This document shows positions 8,527 to 16,370 of a stretch of 64,000 nt of DNA, piece after piece. Source of the stretch: Ga0077527 sp038106575 (GTDB taxonomy: Bacteria > Pseudomonadota > Gammaproteobacteria > Burkholderiales > SG8-41). The DNA lies in contig JAYOED010000001.1 in NCBI GenBank assembly GCA_038106575.1, positions 1 through 64,000 of the forward strand, read 5' to 3'. Positions within the stretch are counted from its first letter, which is position 1. Each line of letters opens with the position of its first letter. Below the pieces are notes generated by a model that was not told the origin of the DNA, searched no databases, and was given only the letters and a program-made list of their open reading frames with translations. Position numbers and translations under genes: made by a program.

Positions 8527-10122
8527 TCAGTGACGGAAGTGCCGGATACCGGTAAACACCATCGTTACACCGTGCTCGTCGGCGGCGGCAATGACTTCCT
8601 CATCGCGCATGCTGCCTCCAGGCTGGATGATTGCCGTCGCACCCGCTTTGACCACGGCATCTACTCCATCACGAAACGGAAAAAAAGCATCGGATGCCAC
8701 CACCGAACCTTTCAATACCAATCCGGCATTCTCAGCCTTGATCGACGCAATACGTGCAGAATCGATCCGGCTCATCTGGCCCGCACCGACTCCGAGCGTT
8801 TTCCCATCACCGCAAAAAACGATCGCATTCGATTTAACGAACTTGGCGACTTTCCAGGCAAACAGGAGATCCGTCATTTGCTGCACCGTCGGCTGTTTCA
8901 GTGAAGCTACTTTCAGGTCATCCTCGGAAACATCCCTGTTATCCGCCGTCTGAATCAGCAAGCCTGAGCCGATGCGCTTGGTGTCGTGCGAATTGCGCCC
9001 GCGTTCCCAGTCATTTTTCCCGTATTGTTTCACGCCGTCGACGGGAATTTCCAGAATCCTGATATTGGTTTTCGACGACACCGCCTCAATCGCACCCTCT
9101 GCATAACCCGGTGCTATCAGAACCTCTACAAACTGCTTGCTAACAGCTTCCACCGCCGCCCGGTCCAGCCGGCGATTGAAAGCGATGATGCCGCCGAAAG
9201 CTGAGGTCGGATCGGTCGAAAAAGCCTTCGCATAGGCTTCCTTGCAATCTGCGCCGACTGCAACCCCACACGGGTTGGCATGCTTGACGATCACGCAGGC
9301 CGGAAGCTCGAAGCTCTTGACGCACTCCCATGCCGCATCGGCATCGGCAAGGTTGTTATAGGACAGTTCCTTGCCCTGCAATTGCCTGGCGGTAACCAAA
9401 GATCCCGAAGCAGGATACAAATCACGGTAAAGTGCGGCACGCTGATGAGGATTTTCACCGTAACGCAGATCCTGAATCTTCACAAAACGTCCGTTGGCCT
9501 GTCCCGGGAATTCATTTCGTTCCCCGTCGCGCTGAAGTGAGGACAGATAATCGCTGATCGCACCATCGTAATTCGCGATACGGTTGAATGCCGCCACGGA
9601 CAGCGCGAACCGGGTGCTGTTGGATAGCGCACCGCCGGTGCGCTGCATCTCATCAAGAACCTCACCATACTGCGACGGGTCGGTCACTACGCCGACACCT
9701 TTCCAGTTCTTCGCCGCGGACCGCACCATCGCCGGACCGCCGATATCGATATTTTCAATGGCGTCTTCCAGGGTGCATCCGGGCTCCGCAACTTTGGCCT
9801 CAAACGGATACAGGTTGACCACCAGCAGATCGATCGTCGGAATCTGCGCGGTACTCAGCGCCTGCAGGTGCGCCGCATCCTCTCTGCGCGCGAGTAATCC
9901 GCCATGGATTTTCGGATGGAGGGTCTTGACACGCCCGTCCAGCATTTCCGGGAAACCCGTGTAGTCGGCGACCTCGGTTACCGCAAGCCCTGACTCCTTC
10001 AGCAGTTTGGCCGTCCCGCCGGTAGACAGCAGCGTCACGCCGAAACCAGAGAGTCCGCGCGCGAAATCGACCACGCCAGCCTTGTCGGAAACGCTAATCA
10101 AGGCTTGTTTGATAATGGCCAT
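8527..10122 (-). CDS. purH: Bifunctional AICAR transformylase / IMP cyclohydrolase
   Basis: PurH carries out the last two steps of IMP synthesis. The protein has 531 residues, the normal length. The N-terminal IMP cyclohydrolase part starts IKQALISVSDKAGVVDFARG. The C-terminal transformylase part carries VIVKHANPCGVAVG and ends with IIQPGGSMRDEEVIAAADEH. The ATG at 10122 opens MAIIKQ. The stop lies one base before the purD ATG at 8525, so the two genes are likely coupled. It follows fis by 50 bases. Confidence 0.97.
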   Translation of the reverse strand: MAIIKQALISVSDKAGVVDFARGLSGFGVTLLSTGGTAKLLKESGLAVTEVADYTGFPEMLDGRVKTLHPKIHGGLLARREDAAHLQALSTAQIPTIDLLVVNLYPFEAKVAEPGCTLEDAIENIDIGGPAMVRSAAKNWKGVGVVTDPSQYGEVLDEMQRTGGALSNSTRFALSVAAFNRIANYDGAISDYLSSLQRDGERNEFPGQANGRFVKIQDLRYGENPHQRAALYRDLYPASGSLVTARQLQGKELSYNNLADADAAWECVKSFELPACVIVKHANPCGVAVGADCKEAYAKAFSTDPTSAFGGIIAFNRRLDRAAVEAVSKQFVEVLIAPGYAEGAIEAVSSKTNIRILEIPVDGVKQYGKNDWERGRNSHDTKRIGSGLLIQTADNRDVSEDDLKVASLKQPTVQQMTDLLFAWKVAKFVKSNAIVFCGDGKTLGVGAGQMSRIDSARIASIKAENAGLVLKGSVVASDAFFPFRDGVDAVVKAGATAIIQPGGSMRDEEVIAAADEHGVTMVFTGIRHFRH

Positions 10123-10172
10123 AGGTGCGGGTGATTGATGCGACCCGTCATTTATGTCGCTGGTATCCCCGG

Positions 10173-10412
10173 TCAGAACTTGATGTTGTAAGTCTTGATT
10201 TTCTTGCGCAGCGTATTGCGGTTAATGCCCAGCATGGCCGCTGCGTGCGATTGGTTGCCGCGTACTTTATGCAATACCGACTCGAGCAGGGGTTTTTCCA
10301 CGCTGCCGATGACCATTTCATACACGCCGCAGGCCTTTTCTCCGTCCAGGTCACGAAAGTAGCCGTCAATCGCCCTACGCACGACACGCTCCATCTCGGT
10401 TTCATTCATCAT
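10173..10412 (-). CDS. fis: DNA-binding protein Fis
   Basis: Fis is a small nucleoid-associated protein that bends DNA and activates growth-related promoters. The 79-residue frame carries the C-terminal helix-turn-helix: VRGNQSHAAAMLGINRNTLR, then KKIKTYNI. Its start (ATGATG at 10412 or 10409) overlaps the dusB stop, the classical dusB-fis arrangement. Length is typical for betaproteobacterial Fis, shorter than the 98 residues of E. coli. Placement before purH suggests that translation-, replication- and purine-related genes are expressed together. Confidence 0.95.
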   Translation of the reverse strand: MMNETEMERVVRRAIDGYFRDLDGEKACGVYEMVIGSVEKPLLESVLHKVRGNQSHAAAMLGINRNTLRKKIKTYNIKF

Positions 10413-11416
10413 GCCGCTAGCTCCTCCCTATAGGTCAGGCGCTCGCCCAGACCTGCCTGTTCTGCAAAAAATCTGTTGACCGCTTCAAGCTGCTCTGCAC
10501 AGGTCTGCAACTGGTTCATGGCGTGACGGAATGCAGCCGATCCCGCCAGTCCCTTGGTGTACCAGGAGATATGTTTGCGCGCGACGCGTACGCCGGTGTG
10601 TTCCCCGTAAAACCCGTACAGGTCATGCAAATGAGCCACCAGAACCCGGTGGATTTCACCGACCTTGGGCGGCGGCAGATGACGGCCCGTCTCCAGAAAA
10701 TGGGTGATTTCGCGAAACATCCAGGGTCGTCCCTGCGCTGCACGCCCGATCATCACTGCATCAGCCCTGGTGTATCCCAGCACCTGCTTTGCGCGTTCCG
10801 GAGTTGTGATATCGCCGTTGGCAATGACCGGAATTCCGACCTCGGTCTTGACGGCGGCAATGGTGTCGTACTCCGCTTCCCCGGTATAGCCGCAGGCGCG
10901 GGTACGGCCATGGATTGCCAGCGCCTGGATGCCCGCGCTTTCGGCAATGCGCGCGACCTTACGTGCATTACGGTGTTCCCTGTCCCATCCAGTACGGATT
11001 TTCAGGGTAACAGGCACATCAACGGCGCCGACCACGGCATCCAGTATCCGCGCAACCAGGGATTCGTCTTTAAGCAGAGCCGAACCCGCCATTACGTTGC
11101 ATACCTTCTTCGCCGGACACCCCATGTTGATGTCTATGATCTGGGCACCCTGATCGACGTTGTAACGCGCCGCATCAGCCAGCATCTTAGGATCTGCTCC
11201 GGCAATCTGGACCGAAATCGGATCCACTTCTCCATCGTGATTAGCGCGGCGTTTGGTTTTTTCCGACCCCCACAACAGAGAATTACTCGCCACCATTTCA
11301 GAAACTGCCATGCCGGCGCCCATGGTCTTGCACAGCTGGCGAAAAGGCCGGTCAGTCACTCCCGCCATGGGCGCGACGATCAGGTTGTTTTTCAGTTGGA
11401 GGGGGCCAATGCGCAC
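10409..11416 (-). CDS. dusB: tRNA-dihydrouridine synthase B
   Basis: DusB is an FMN enzyme that reduces uridine to dihydrouridine in tRNA. The 335 residues include the N-terminal NLIVAPMAGVTDRPFRQLC, the catalytic-cysteine motif DINMGCPAKKVCN and the FMN-phosphate segment DAVMIGRAAQGRPWMF. The start is GTG at 11416, giving MRIGPLQLKNN. It is the first gene of the dusB-fis-purH-purD-hemF run, so the promoter should lie in the 257-base region upstream. Confidence 0.95.
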   Translation of the reverse strand: MRIGPLQLKNNLIVAPMAGVTDRPFRQLCKTMGAGMAVSEMVASNSLLWGSEKTKRRANHDGEVDPISVQIAGADPKMLADAARYNVDQGAQIIDINMGCPAKKVCNVMAGSALLKDESLVARILDAVVGAVDVPVTLKIRTGWDREHRNARKVARIAESAGIQALAIHGRTRACGYTGEAEYDTIAAVKTEVGIPVIANGDITTPERAKQVLGYTRADAVMIGRAAQGRPWMFREITHFLETGRHLPPPKVGEIHRVLVAHLHDLYGFYGEHTGVRVARKHISWYTKGLAGSAAFRHAMNQLQTCAEQLEAVNRFFAEQAGLGERLTYREELAA

Positions 11417-11580
11417 AGTACTTTTTCTATTGCTTGAATGTGCAGGGGAAGGGCGCCATTGTAATCACACTCGACCTGCATGCAAAGGAAAATGTTCCGC
11501 TTTTTTAACAAGGGCAGACGTTCATGCAACGCGTCTGTTCAACCTGACGTGAATAACCTGGCAACCATCGAAACAAAATC

Positions 11581-11597
11581 ACATGCTATCAGCATGT
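11581..11597 (-). terminator. Possible terminator downstream of the ubiH-like gene
   Basis: A 7-bp inverted repeat ACATGCT/AGCATGT with a three-base loop lies between the ubiH-like stop and dusB. On the minus strand it is followed only by a broken T-rich stretch (GATTTTG), so the call is weak. The rest of 11417-11673 shows no gene and presumably contains the dusB promoter. Confidence 0.3.
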
Positions 11598-11673
11598 TTA
11601 CCTGAAATTGCTCGAACGCCACATGCAAATGTTCAGCCAAGCCGCGATATGGCAACGGTTCAACTTGTTTTTA

Positions 11674-12822
11674 CTACCCTCGCGTACCGAATGTCATGCG
11701 TCTGACCAGAAAATTTTTTAACGGCGGCACACATCCGAGCAAAGCAAGTCCCATACCGCGCACCAGTCGCAGCGGAAACACATCATTGGAAAACAACTGC
11801 ACCAGCGCATGGGTAAACCCGATCCCGGAGTGACGGTCCAGACGGCGGAGCGTTTCATATTGTTCAATCCAGCCGCGCGATCCGAGTTCTGCAGACTGCC
11901 GGCCGATGATCTGCTGGCCCAGCTCCCAGGCATCACGCAGCCCGAGATTAAAGCCCTGCCCTGCAACCGGATGCAATGTTTGCGCGGCGTTGCCAATCAG
12001 CACCACATGGTCCGGCGATGACGCGGCCGCACGCCGCATGTGTAACGGATACACCTTGCGCCCGCTAACTGCCGTAAATTTGCCGGCACGCGACCCAAAC
12101 TCCCAGCGCAACTGCCGCAGAAACTCGGCATCGTCTGCTGCATAGAGAGATTCCGCCCGGTCCGGGGTTGTGGTCCACACCAAAGCCCAGCCGTCACCGT
12201 CCGGCAATAATGCCAGCGGCCCTTGGCTTGTAAATCGCTCATGAGCTGTATTGTTATGCGGGCGCTCACTTACCACACGCGCTGTCACCGCGCTTTGCCG
12301 ATAGTCATTCGACTTGGATCCAGGCCATTGCAAAGCGGCACCACCATCCGCGATTACGATCAACGACGCACCTAGTTCTAATGGTGCTCCGTCGAGCTCG
12401 TAATCGATTCGCGCAGGATCGCCGCCCTGACAGGACGTCACGCGCGTACCGGCCAGGCATGCGACAGATGTTTCAGCCGCGCGCCGTGTTAGCGCAGCGG
12501 CGACTCGACCATAATCCGCAACATATCCGAGTGCAGGAAATCCGGCTTCCGTGGCGTCGAGCCCGACTCTGCCGAAGCCACCCCGCTGTGAAACGTGTAT
12601 TTTCCGGATGGGCGTAGCCGTCGCGTCCAGATCCGCCCACACCCCCAGTCGTTCTAGAATCAGGCGACTGCCATAGGATAGCGCCAGCGGGCGGGCATCG
12701 CCTGAAATCGTGGCGCGGGCCTCCAGCCATACGACTTGCAGGTCTGAATCCCGCAATGCCAGCACCAGCGCACTGCCGACGGGGCCTCCACCTACAATGA
12801 CGACATCCACCGCCTCAGTCAT
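11674..12822 (-). CDS. ubiH: UbiH/UbiF/COQ6-family FAD monooxygenase
   Basis: This FAD-dependent hydroxylase probably acts on the ring of a ubiquinone precursor. The N-terminal FAD-binding motif is VVIVGGGPVGSALVLAL, and the family C-terminal motif GNAAQTLHPVAGQGFNLGLRD is intact. Length (about 382 residues) is normal. The ATG at 12822 overlaps the pepP stop by eight bases; a GTG at 12831 would add three residues. Linkage to pepP is the same as for UbiH in many proteobacteria. Which ring carbon it hydroxylates cannot be decided from sequence alone, so UbiH versus UbiF/UbiM remains open. Confidence 0.82.
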   Translation of the reverse strand: MTEAVDVVIVGGGPVGSALVLALRDSDLQVVWLEARATISGDARPLALSYGSRLILERLGVWADLDATATPIRKIHVSQRGGFGRVGLDATEAGFPALGYVADYGRVAAALTRRAAETSVACLAGTRVTSCQGGDPARIDYELDGAPLELGASLIVIADGGAALQWPGSKSNDYRQSAVTARVVSERPHNNTAHERFTSQGPLALLPDGDGWALVWTTTPDRAESLYAADDAEFLRQLRWEFGSRAGKFTAVSGRKVYPLHMRRAAASSPDHVVLIGNAAQTLHPVAGQGFNLGLRDAWELGQQIIGRQSAELGSRGWIEQYETLRRLDRHSGIGFTHALVQLFSNDVFPLRLVRGMGLALLGCVPPLKNFLVRRMTFGTRG

Positions 12823-14137
12823 TGGCCCCACGGATCAGCGCCTCGATCTCGTCCGCACTTTTCGGTACCCCGGAACTGAGTATCTCGCACCCCCGCCCGG
12901 TTACGAGGGCATCGTCTTCAATGCGTACCCCGATATGCACAAACGATTCAGGAACGCCGGGGCCGGGACGGACATAGCAGCCTGGCTCGACGGTCAGCAC
13001 CATGCCCGGCTGCAATTCACGCCAGTCACCGCTGCTTTTGTACTCACCGGCGTCATGCACGTCCAAGCCTAGCCAGTGTCCGGTGCGATGCATGTAAAAC
13101 TGTTTGTAGGATTCCTGCTCAAGCACTGCGTCCAGGCTTCCTTCTAGCAATTTCAAGTCGATAAGCCCTCGGGCCAGCACCGCGACGGCGGCATCATGCG
13201 GTTCATTCCAGCGCGCGCCCGGCCGCACCTTCGCAATGGCTGCAGCCTGTGCAGACAGCACCAGATCATAAATCTCGCGTTGCGCTCCACTGAACCGGCC
13301 GCTCACCGGAAAAGTGCGCGTAATGTCCGATGCATAGCCGTCGAGCTCACAACCGGCGTCGATCAGCAACAGGTCTCCATCCGCCAGCCGACCGCTGTTG
13401 TCGACATAATGCAGTACGCAGGCATTGGCGCCCGCTGCAACGATCGGCGTATAAGCCGGCGCCTGGGCACCGTGCCGGCGGAATTCATATTGCAGCAGGG
13501 CTTCGATTTCGTACTCGGTAGCACCCGGACGTGCAGCCTGCATGGCCTTACAGTGCGCCGCGGCCGAAATCTCGCCTGCGCGGCGCATCAATGCAATTTC
13601 ATCACCATCCTTTATCAGCCGCATGGCATCAAGTTGCGTGCGCACATCCCGTATTTCGCCGGGCGCCGCCACTCCGCTGCGGGCACGGTTGCGCACCACG
13701 TTGATCCACCCAAGAACCAGCGCATCCCAGCCGGAATCAGCACCGAGGTGCACGTGAACAACCTGCTTGCCAGACAGCAGGTCCGGTAGCCTGGCATCCA
13801 GCTCGGAATGGCTGTACGCCTCATCAAAACCGAAAACTTCACGCGCCCCCTCTGGACCATAGCGGTGCCCGTCCCAGATTTCACGCTCGGCGTTTTTTTC
13901 GCGGCAGAACAATATACTGCGTGGTTGCGCACCACCGACCAGCACCAGTACCGCCTCAGGTTCGCGGAAACCGGTCAGATAATAGAAGTAGCTGTCAAAA
14001 CGATAGGGATAATGTGTGTCACGGTTGCGAATCCGTTCCGGCGCCGTCGGCACGATGGCGATGCCATCTCCCAGCCCGGCAGCAAGCCGGGCGCGGCGGC
14101 GACCAAAAACATTCGCGTTGAACGATGACATGGACAT
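12815..14137 (-). CDS. pepP: Xaa-Pro aminopeptidase (AMP N-domain family)
   Basis: PepP removes the N-terminal residue from peptides with proline in second position. The 440 residues consist of an N-terminal AMP_N domain (about 1-130) and a pita-bread metallopeptidase domain. The two-metal ligands are visible: DAGCELDGYASDITR supplies two aspartates, HRTGHWLGLDVHD a histidine, and VEPGCYV and GVRIED two glutamates. A start two codons downstream (14131) is also possible. It overlaps the ubiH-like gene and follows a hypothetical gene at 14158-14592 by 20 bases. Confidence 0.94.
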   Translation of the reverse strand: MSMSSFNANVFGRRRARLAAGLGDGIAIVPTAPERIRNRDTHYPYRFDSYFYYLTGFREPEAVLVLVGGAQPRSILFCREKNAEREIWDGHRYGPEGAREVFGFDEAYSHSELDARLPDLLSGKQVVHVHLGADSGWDALVLGWINVVRNRARSGVAAPGEIRDVRTQLDAMRLIKDGDEIALMRRAGEISAAAHCKAMQAARPGATEYEIEALLQYEFRRHGAQAPAYTPIVAAGANACVLHYVDNSGRLADGDLLLIDAGCELDGYASDITRTFPVSGRFSGAQREIYDLVLSAQAAAIAKVRPGARWNEPHDAAVAVLARGLIDLKLLEGSLDAVLEQESYKQFYMHRTGHWLGLDVHDAGEYKSSGDWRELQPGMVLTVEPGCYVRPGPGVPESFVHIGVRIEDDALVTGRGCEILSSGVPKSADEIEALIRGAND

Positions 14138-14157
14138 CAGCAGATTATAGCCGCGCC

Positions 14158-14592
14158 TTAATCCTCAATCTGCGCATCAAGCATTTCAGCCCAACGCGTC
14201 TCCAGTGCCCGCAATTGATCCACAATCCGCCCCTGGAACGACCGATAGTTCGCGCCCAGCCTGGCGGCTTCGGAACTGTTCCTGAGGCCTACCAGTGCGC
14301 CATCCATCGCGGCCAATGTCTCTCTCAACGCCAACGCGGCGGCCAGCGCGCTTTTCAGCCGCTCCCGCGGATGCGGTATCCAGTCGCGTGGGGCAACCAG
14401 GCTTCTGGTCCGCTCGCCAAGCTCTAGGCAGCGCTTGCGCAAACGGGGTAAGTGGCCGATCTGATCGGCCTCCAACGATTCCCACACTACGGCGGTCATC
14501 AGTTCCTGCCACTGTTTACGCAGCCCTGCCTCCCATTCCGCGTCAAACTTTAGCGCAGCATCAATCTTCGCGGCATCCATCTCGTACGCCAT
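14158..14592 (-). CDS. Hypothetical protein, helical, between murU and pepP
   Basis: I do not recognise a family. The 144-residue product is rich in Ala, Leu, Arg and Glu, with few prolines, and should be almost wholly alpha-helical and soluble. It has no signal peptide or membrane segment. Its frame has the same codon character as its neighbours, and it sits in a tight minus-strand run four bases downstream of murU and 20 bases before pepP, which argues for a real gene. It occupies the place held by the unrelated ygfB in gammaproteobacterial pepP-ubiH clusters, but no similarity is visible. Confidence 0.7.
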   Translation of the reverse strand: MAYEMDAAKIDAALKFDAEWEAGLRKQWQELMTAVVWESLEADQIGHLPRLRKRCLELGERTRSLVAPRDWIPHPRERLKSALAAALALRETLAAMDGALVGLRNSSEAARLGANYRSFQGRIVDQLRALETRWAEMLDAQIED

Positions 14593-14596
14593 GACT

Positions 14597-15283
14597 TCAG
14601 AATTTCTCTCCCATCATGCGATCCAGCACCGCAAGGCGTTCCGGAGTGCCGACATCATGCCAGCGTCCGCGATACAGCACGCCAGTGACCCGCCCCACTT
14701 GCATCGCCGAGATCAGCACATCGGCCAACCGCCCGCGCGCTCCGCGCTGGATGCCCGCAAACAACGCAGGGTGATAGGCACCCATGCCGCTGAAGGTGAA
14801 ACGGACATCCGTATCGGCAATAACCGTGCTGTCATTCAAACCAAAATCCCCACGGGGATGCTGCGGCGGATTCTTGACCAACACCAGGTGAGCCCAAGGA
14901 CCTTTGGCCGATAACGTTCGGGCCGCCGCAATCAGCGTGGAAAAATCGTAGTCGCTGTAGACATCGGCGTTGACCGCCAGGAACGGCGCCGGCCCCAGCA
15001 GCGGCAGCGCATAGGCGATGCCGCCGGCGGTTTCCAGCGCCTCGGTTTCACGCGAATAAACGATATTCACACCGCATGCGGCACCATTGCCGAGCTTTTC
15101 CTCGATTCGACTGCCGAGATGTGCCGTGTTAATGACGAAATCCCTGACGCCGGCGCGTGATAGCGATTCGATGACCATTGAAATCAGCGAGCGCCCCCCC
15201 ACTTCCAGCAAGGCCTTGGGCGTATGATCGGTCAGCGGGCGCATGCGTTCCCCGCGTCCTGCCGCAAGAATCATGGCTTTCAT
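14597..15283 (-). CDS. murU: N-acetylmuramate-1-phosphate uridylyltransferase (MurU-like)
   Basis: This is a sugar-nucleotide transferase of 228 residues. The N-terminus KAMILAAGRGERMRPLTDHT is the NTP-binding loop, and PKALLEVGG holds the conserved lysine. Later FLAVNADVY and the C-terminal GRWHDVGTPERL fit the family. With amgK directly upstream and lptD divergent, the context matches the Pseudomonas-type peptidoglycan recycling pair, in which AmgK phosphorylates MurNAc and MurU makes UDP-MurNAc. The specific substrate is inferred from that context. Confidence 0.8.
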   Translation of the reverse strand: MKAMILAAGRGERMRPLTDHTPKALLEVGGRSLISMVIESLSRAGVRDFVINTAHLGSRIEEKLGNGAACGVNIVYSRETEALETAGGIAYALPLLGPAPFLAVNADVYSDYDFSTLIAAARTLSAKGPWAHLVLVKNPPQHPRGDFGLNDSTVIADTDVRFTFSGMGAYHPALFAGIQRGARGRLADVLISAMQVGRVTGVLYRGRWHDVGTPERLAVLDRMMGEKF

Positions 15284-15292
15284 AACTGCGTC

Positions 15293-16312
15293 TTAGAACG
15301 TGTAGCCGACTTGCGGCGAACACCGTTCGAGTTCATCAAGCAATCGAATCAAGGGTGTCAGCTGGGAATACCGGCCGCATACTACGCGCACATAGGCCAG
15401 AAACCGTGGTGCGTCCTCCAGATAAGCCGGTTTGCCGTCACGATGGCCAATGCGGGCAAAAATGCCCAGCACCTTGAGATGACGCTGCAACCCCATCCAT
15501 TCGAAGCCGCGATAAAAATCGCCAAAGTCCGGTTCTACCGGCAACCGTGATTGCCTGGCCTGCTCCCAATAACGCGCCGTCCAGCCCAGGACGCGCTCTT
15601 CAGTCCAGCTAATAAACGCATCCCTGAACAGCGAGACAACATCGTAAGTGATCGGACCGTAAACCGCGTCCTGAAAATCGAGCACACCGGGATTGGGCTC
15701 GGACAGCATCAGGTTTCTGGGCATGAAATCGCGGTGCACATATACGGCCGGCTGTGCCAAAGCGCTGTCCGCCAGTAACCCTGTTATCCCGGCCAGTGTT
15801 GCGCGCTGTGCGTCAGTCAGCGAAATCCCGAGATGGCGTCCGACATACCAGTCTGGGAACAGGTCCATTTCCCGTTGTAACAACGACCGGTCATAAGGCG
15901 GCAATACACCTGCTCGGCTGGCGAGCTGCCATGTCACCAAGGCAGTGATGGCGTCGCCGAACAAAGCATCGGCATTGGCATCGGTCAACGCCTGCAGATA
16001 GGTTTCGCTACCCAGGTCGGACAACAGCAAAAACCCTTCATCCAGGTTCGCTGCAAGCACCTTCGGTACATGCAGCCCAGCTTCATGCATTAATTCAGCA
16101 ACCCGGAGGAAAGGACCGCAATCCTCACTCCCCGGCGGAGCATCCATTGCAATACAGGTTTTACCAGGAAGATTTACCCGGAAATACCGCCTAAAACTGG
16201 CATCAGCCGAAGCCGGCGCCAGCGAGAATTCGGCACCCGGCAGCTGCATGGCAAGCCATGCAAGCAGTGTTTCGAGTCGCGAATCTTTCCCGGGAGCAGA
16301 GATAGGTTTCAA
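15293..16312 (-). CDS. amgK: N-acetylmuramate/N-acetylglucosamine anomeric kinase (AmgK-like)
   Basis: This 339-residue protein belongs to the aminoglycoside phosphotransferase fold. The catalytic loop reads YVHRDFMPRNLML, and the metal-binding segment reads VLDFQDAVYGP. AmgK phosphorylates the anomeric carbon of MurNAc in a cell-wall recycling route that bypasses de novo UDP-MurNAc synthesis and confers fosfomycin tolerance in species that have it. The assignment rests on the neighbouring murU and the divergent lptD, 58 bases away. It starts the amgK-murU-hypothetical-pepP-ubiH run. Confidence 0.8.
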   Translation of the reverse strand: MKPISAPGKDSRLETLLAWLAMQLPGAEFSLAPASADASFRRYFRVNLPGKTCIAMDAPPGSEDCGPFLRVAELMHEAGLHVPKVLAANLDEGFLLLSDLGSETYLQALTDANADALFGDAITALVTWQLASRAGVLPPYDRSLLQREMDLFPDWYVGRHLGISLTDAQRATLAGITGLLADSALAQPAVYVHRDFMPRNLMLSEPNPGVLDFQDAVYGPITYDVVSLFRDAFISWTEERVLGWTARYWEQARQSRLPVEPDFGDFYRGFEWMGLQRHLKVLGIFARIGHRDGKPAYLEDAPRFLAYVRVVCGRYSQLTPLIRLLDELERCSPQVGYTF

Positions 16313-16370
16313 GCGTTGCTTCGGACAGTGAATTGTGAGATTTTAGCACCTCGTTTGACACTCCATCCTG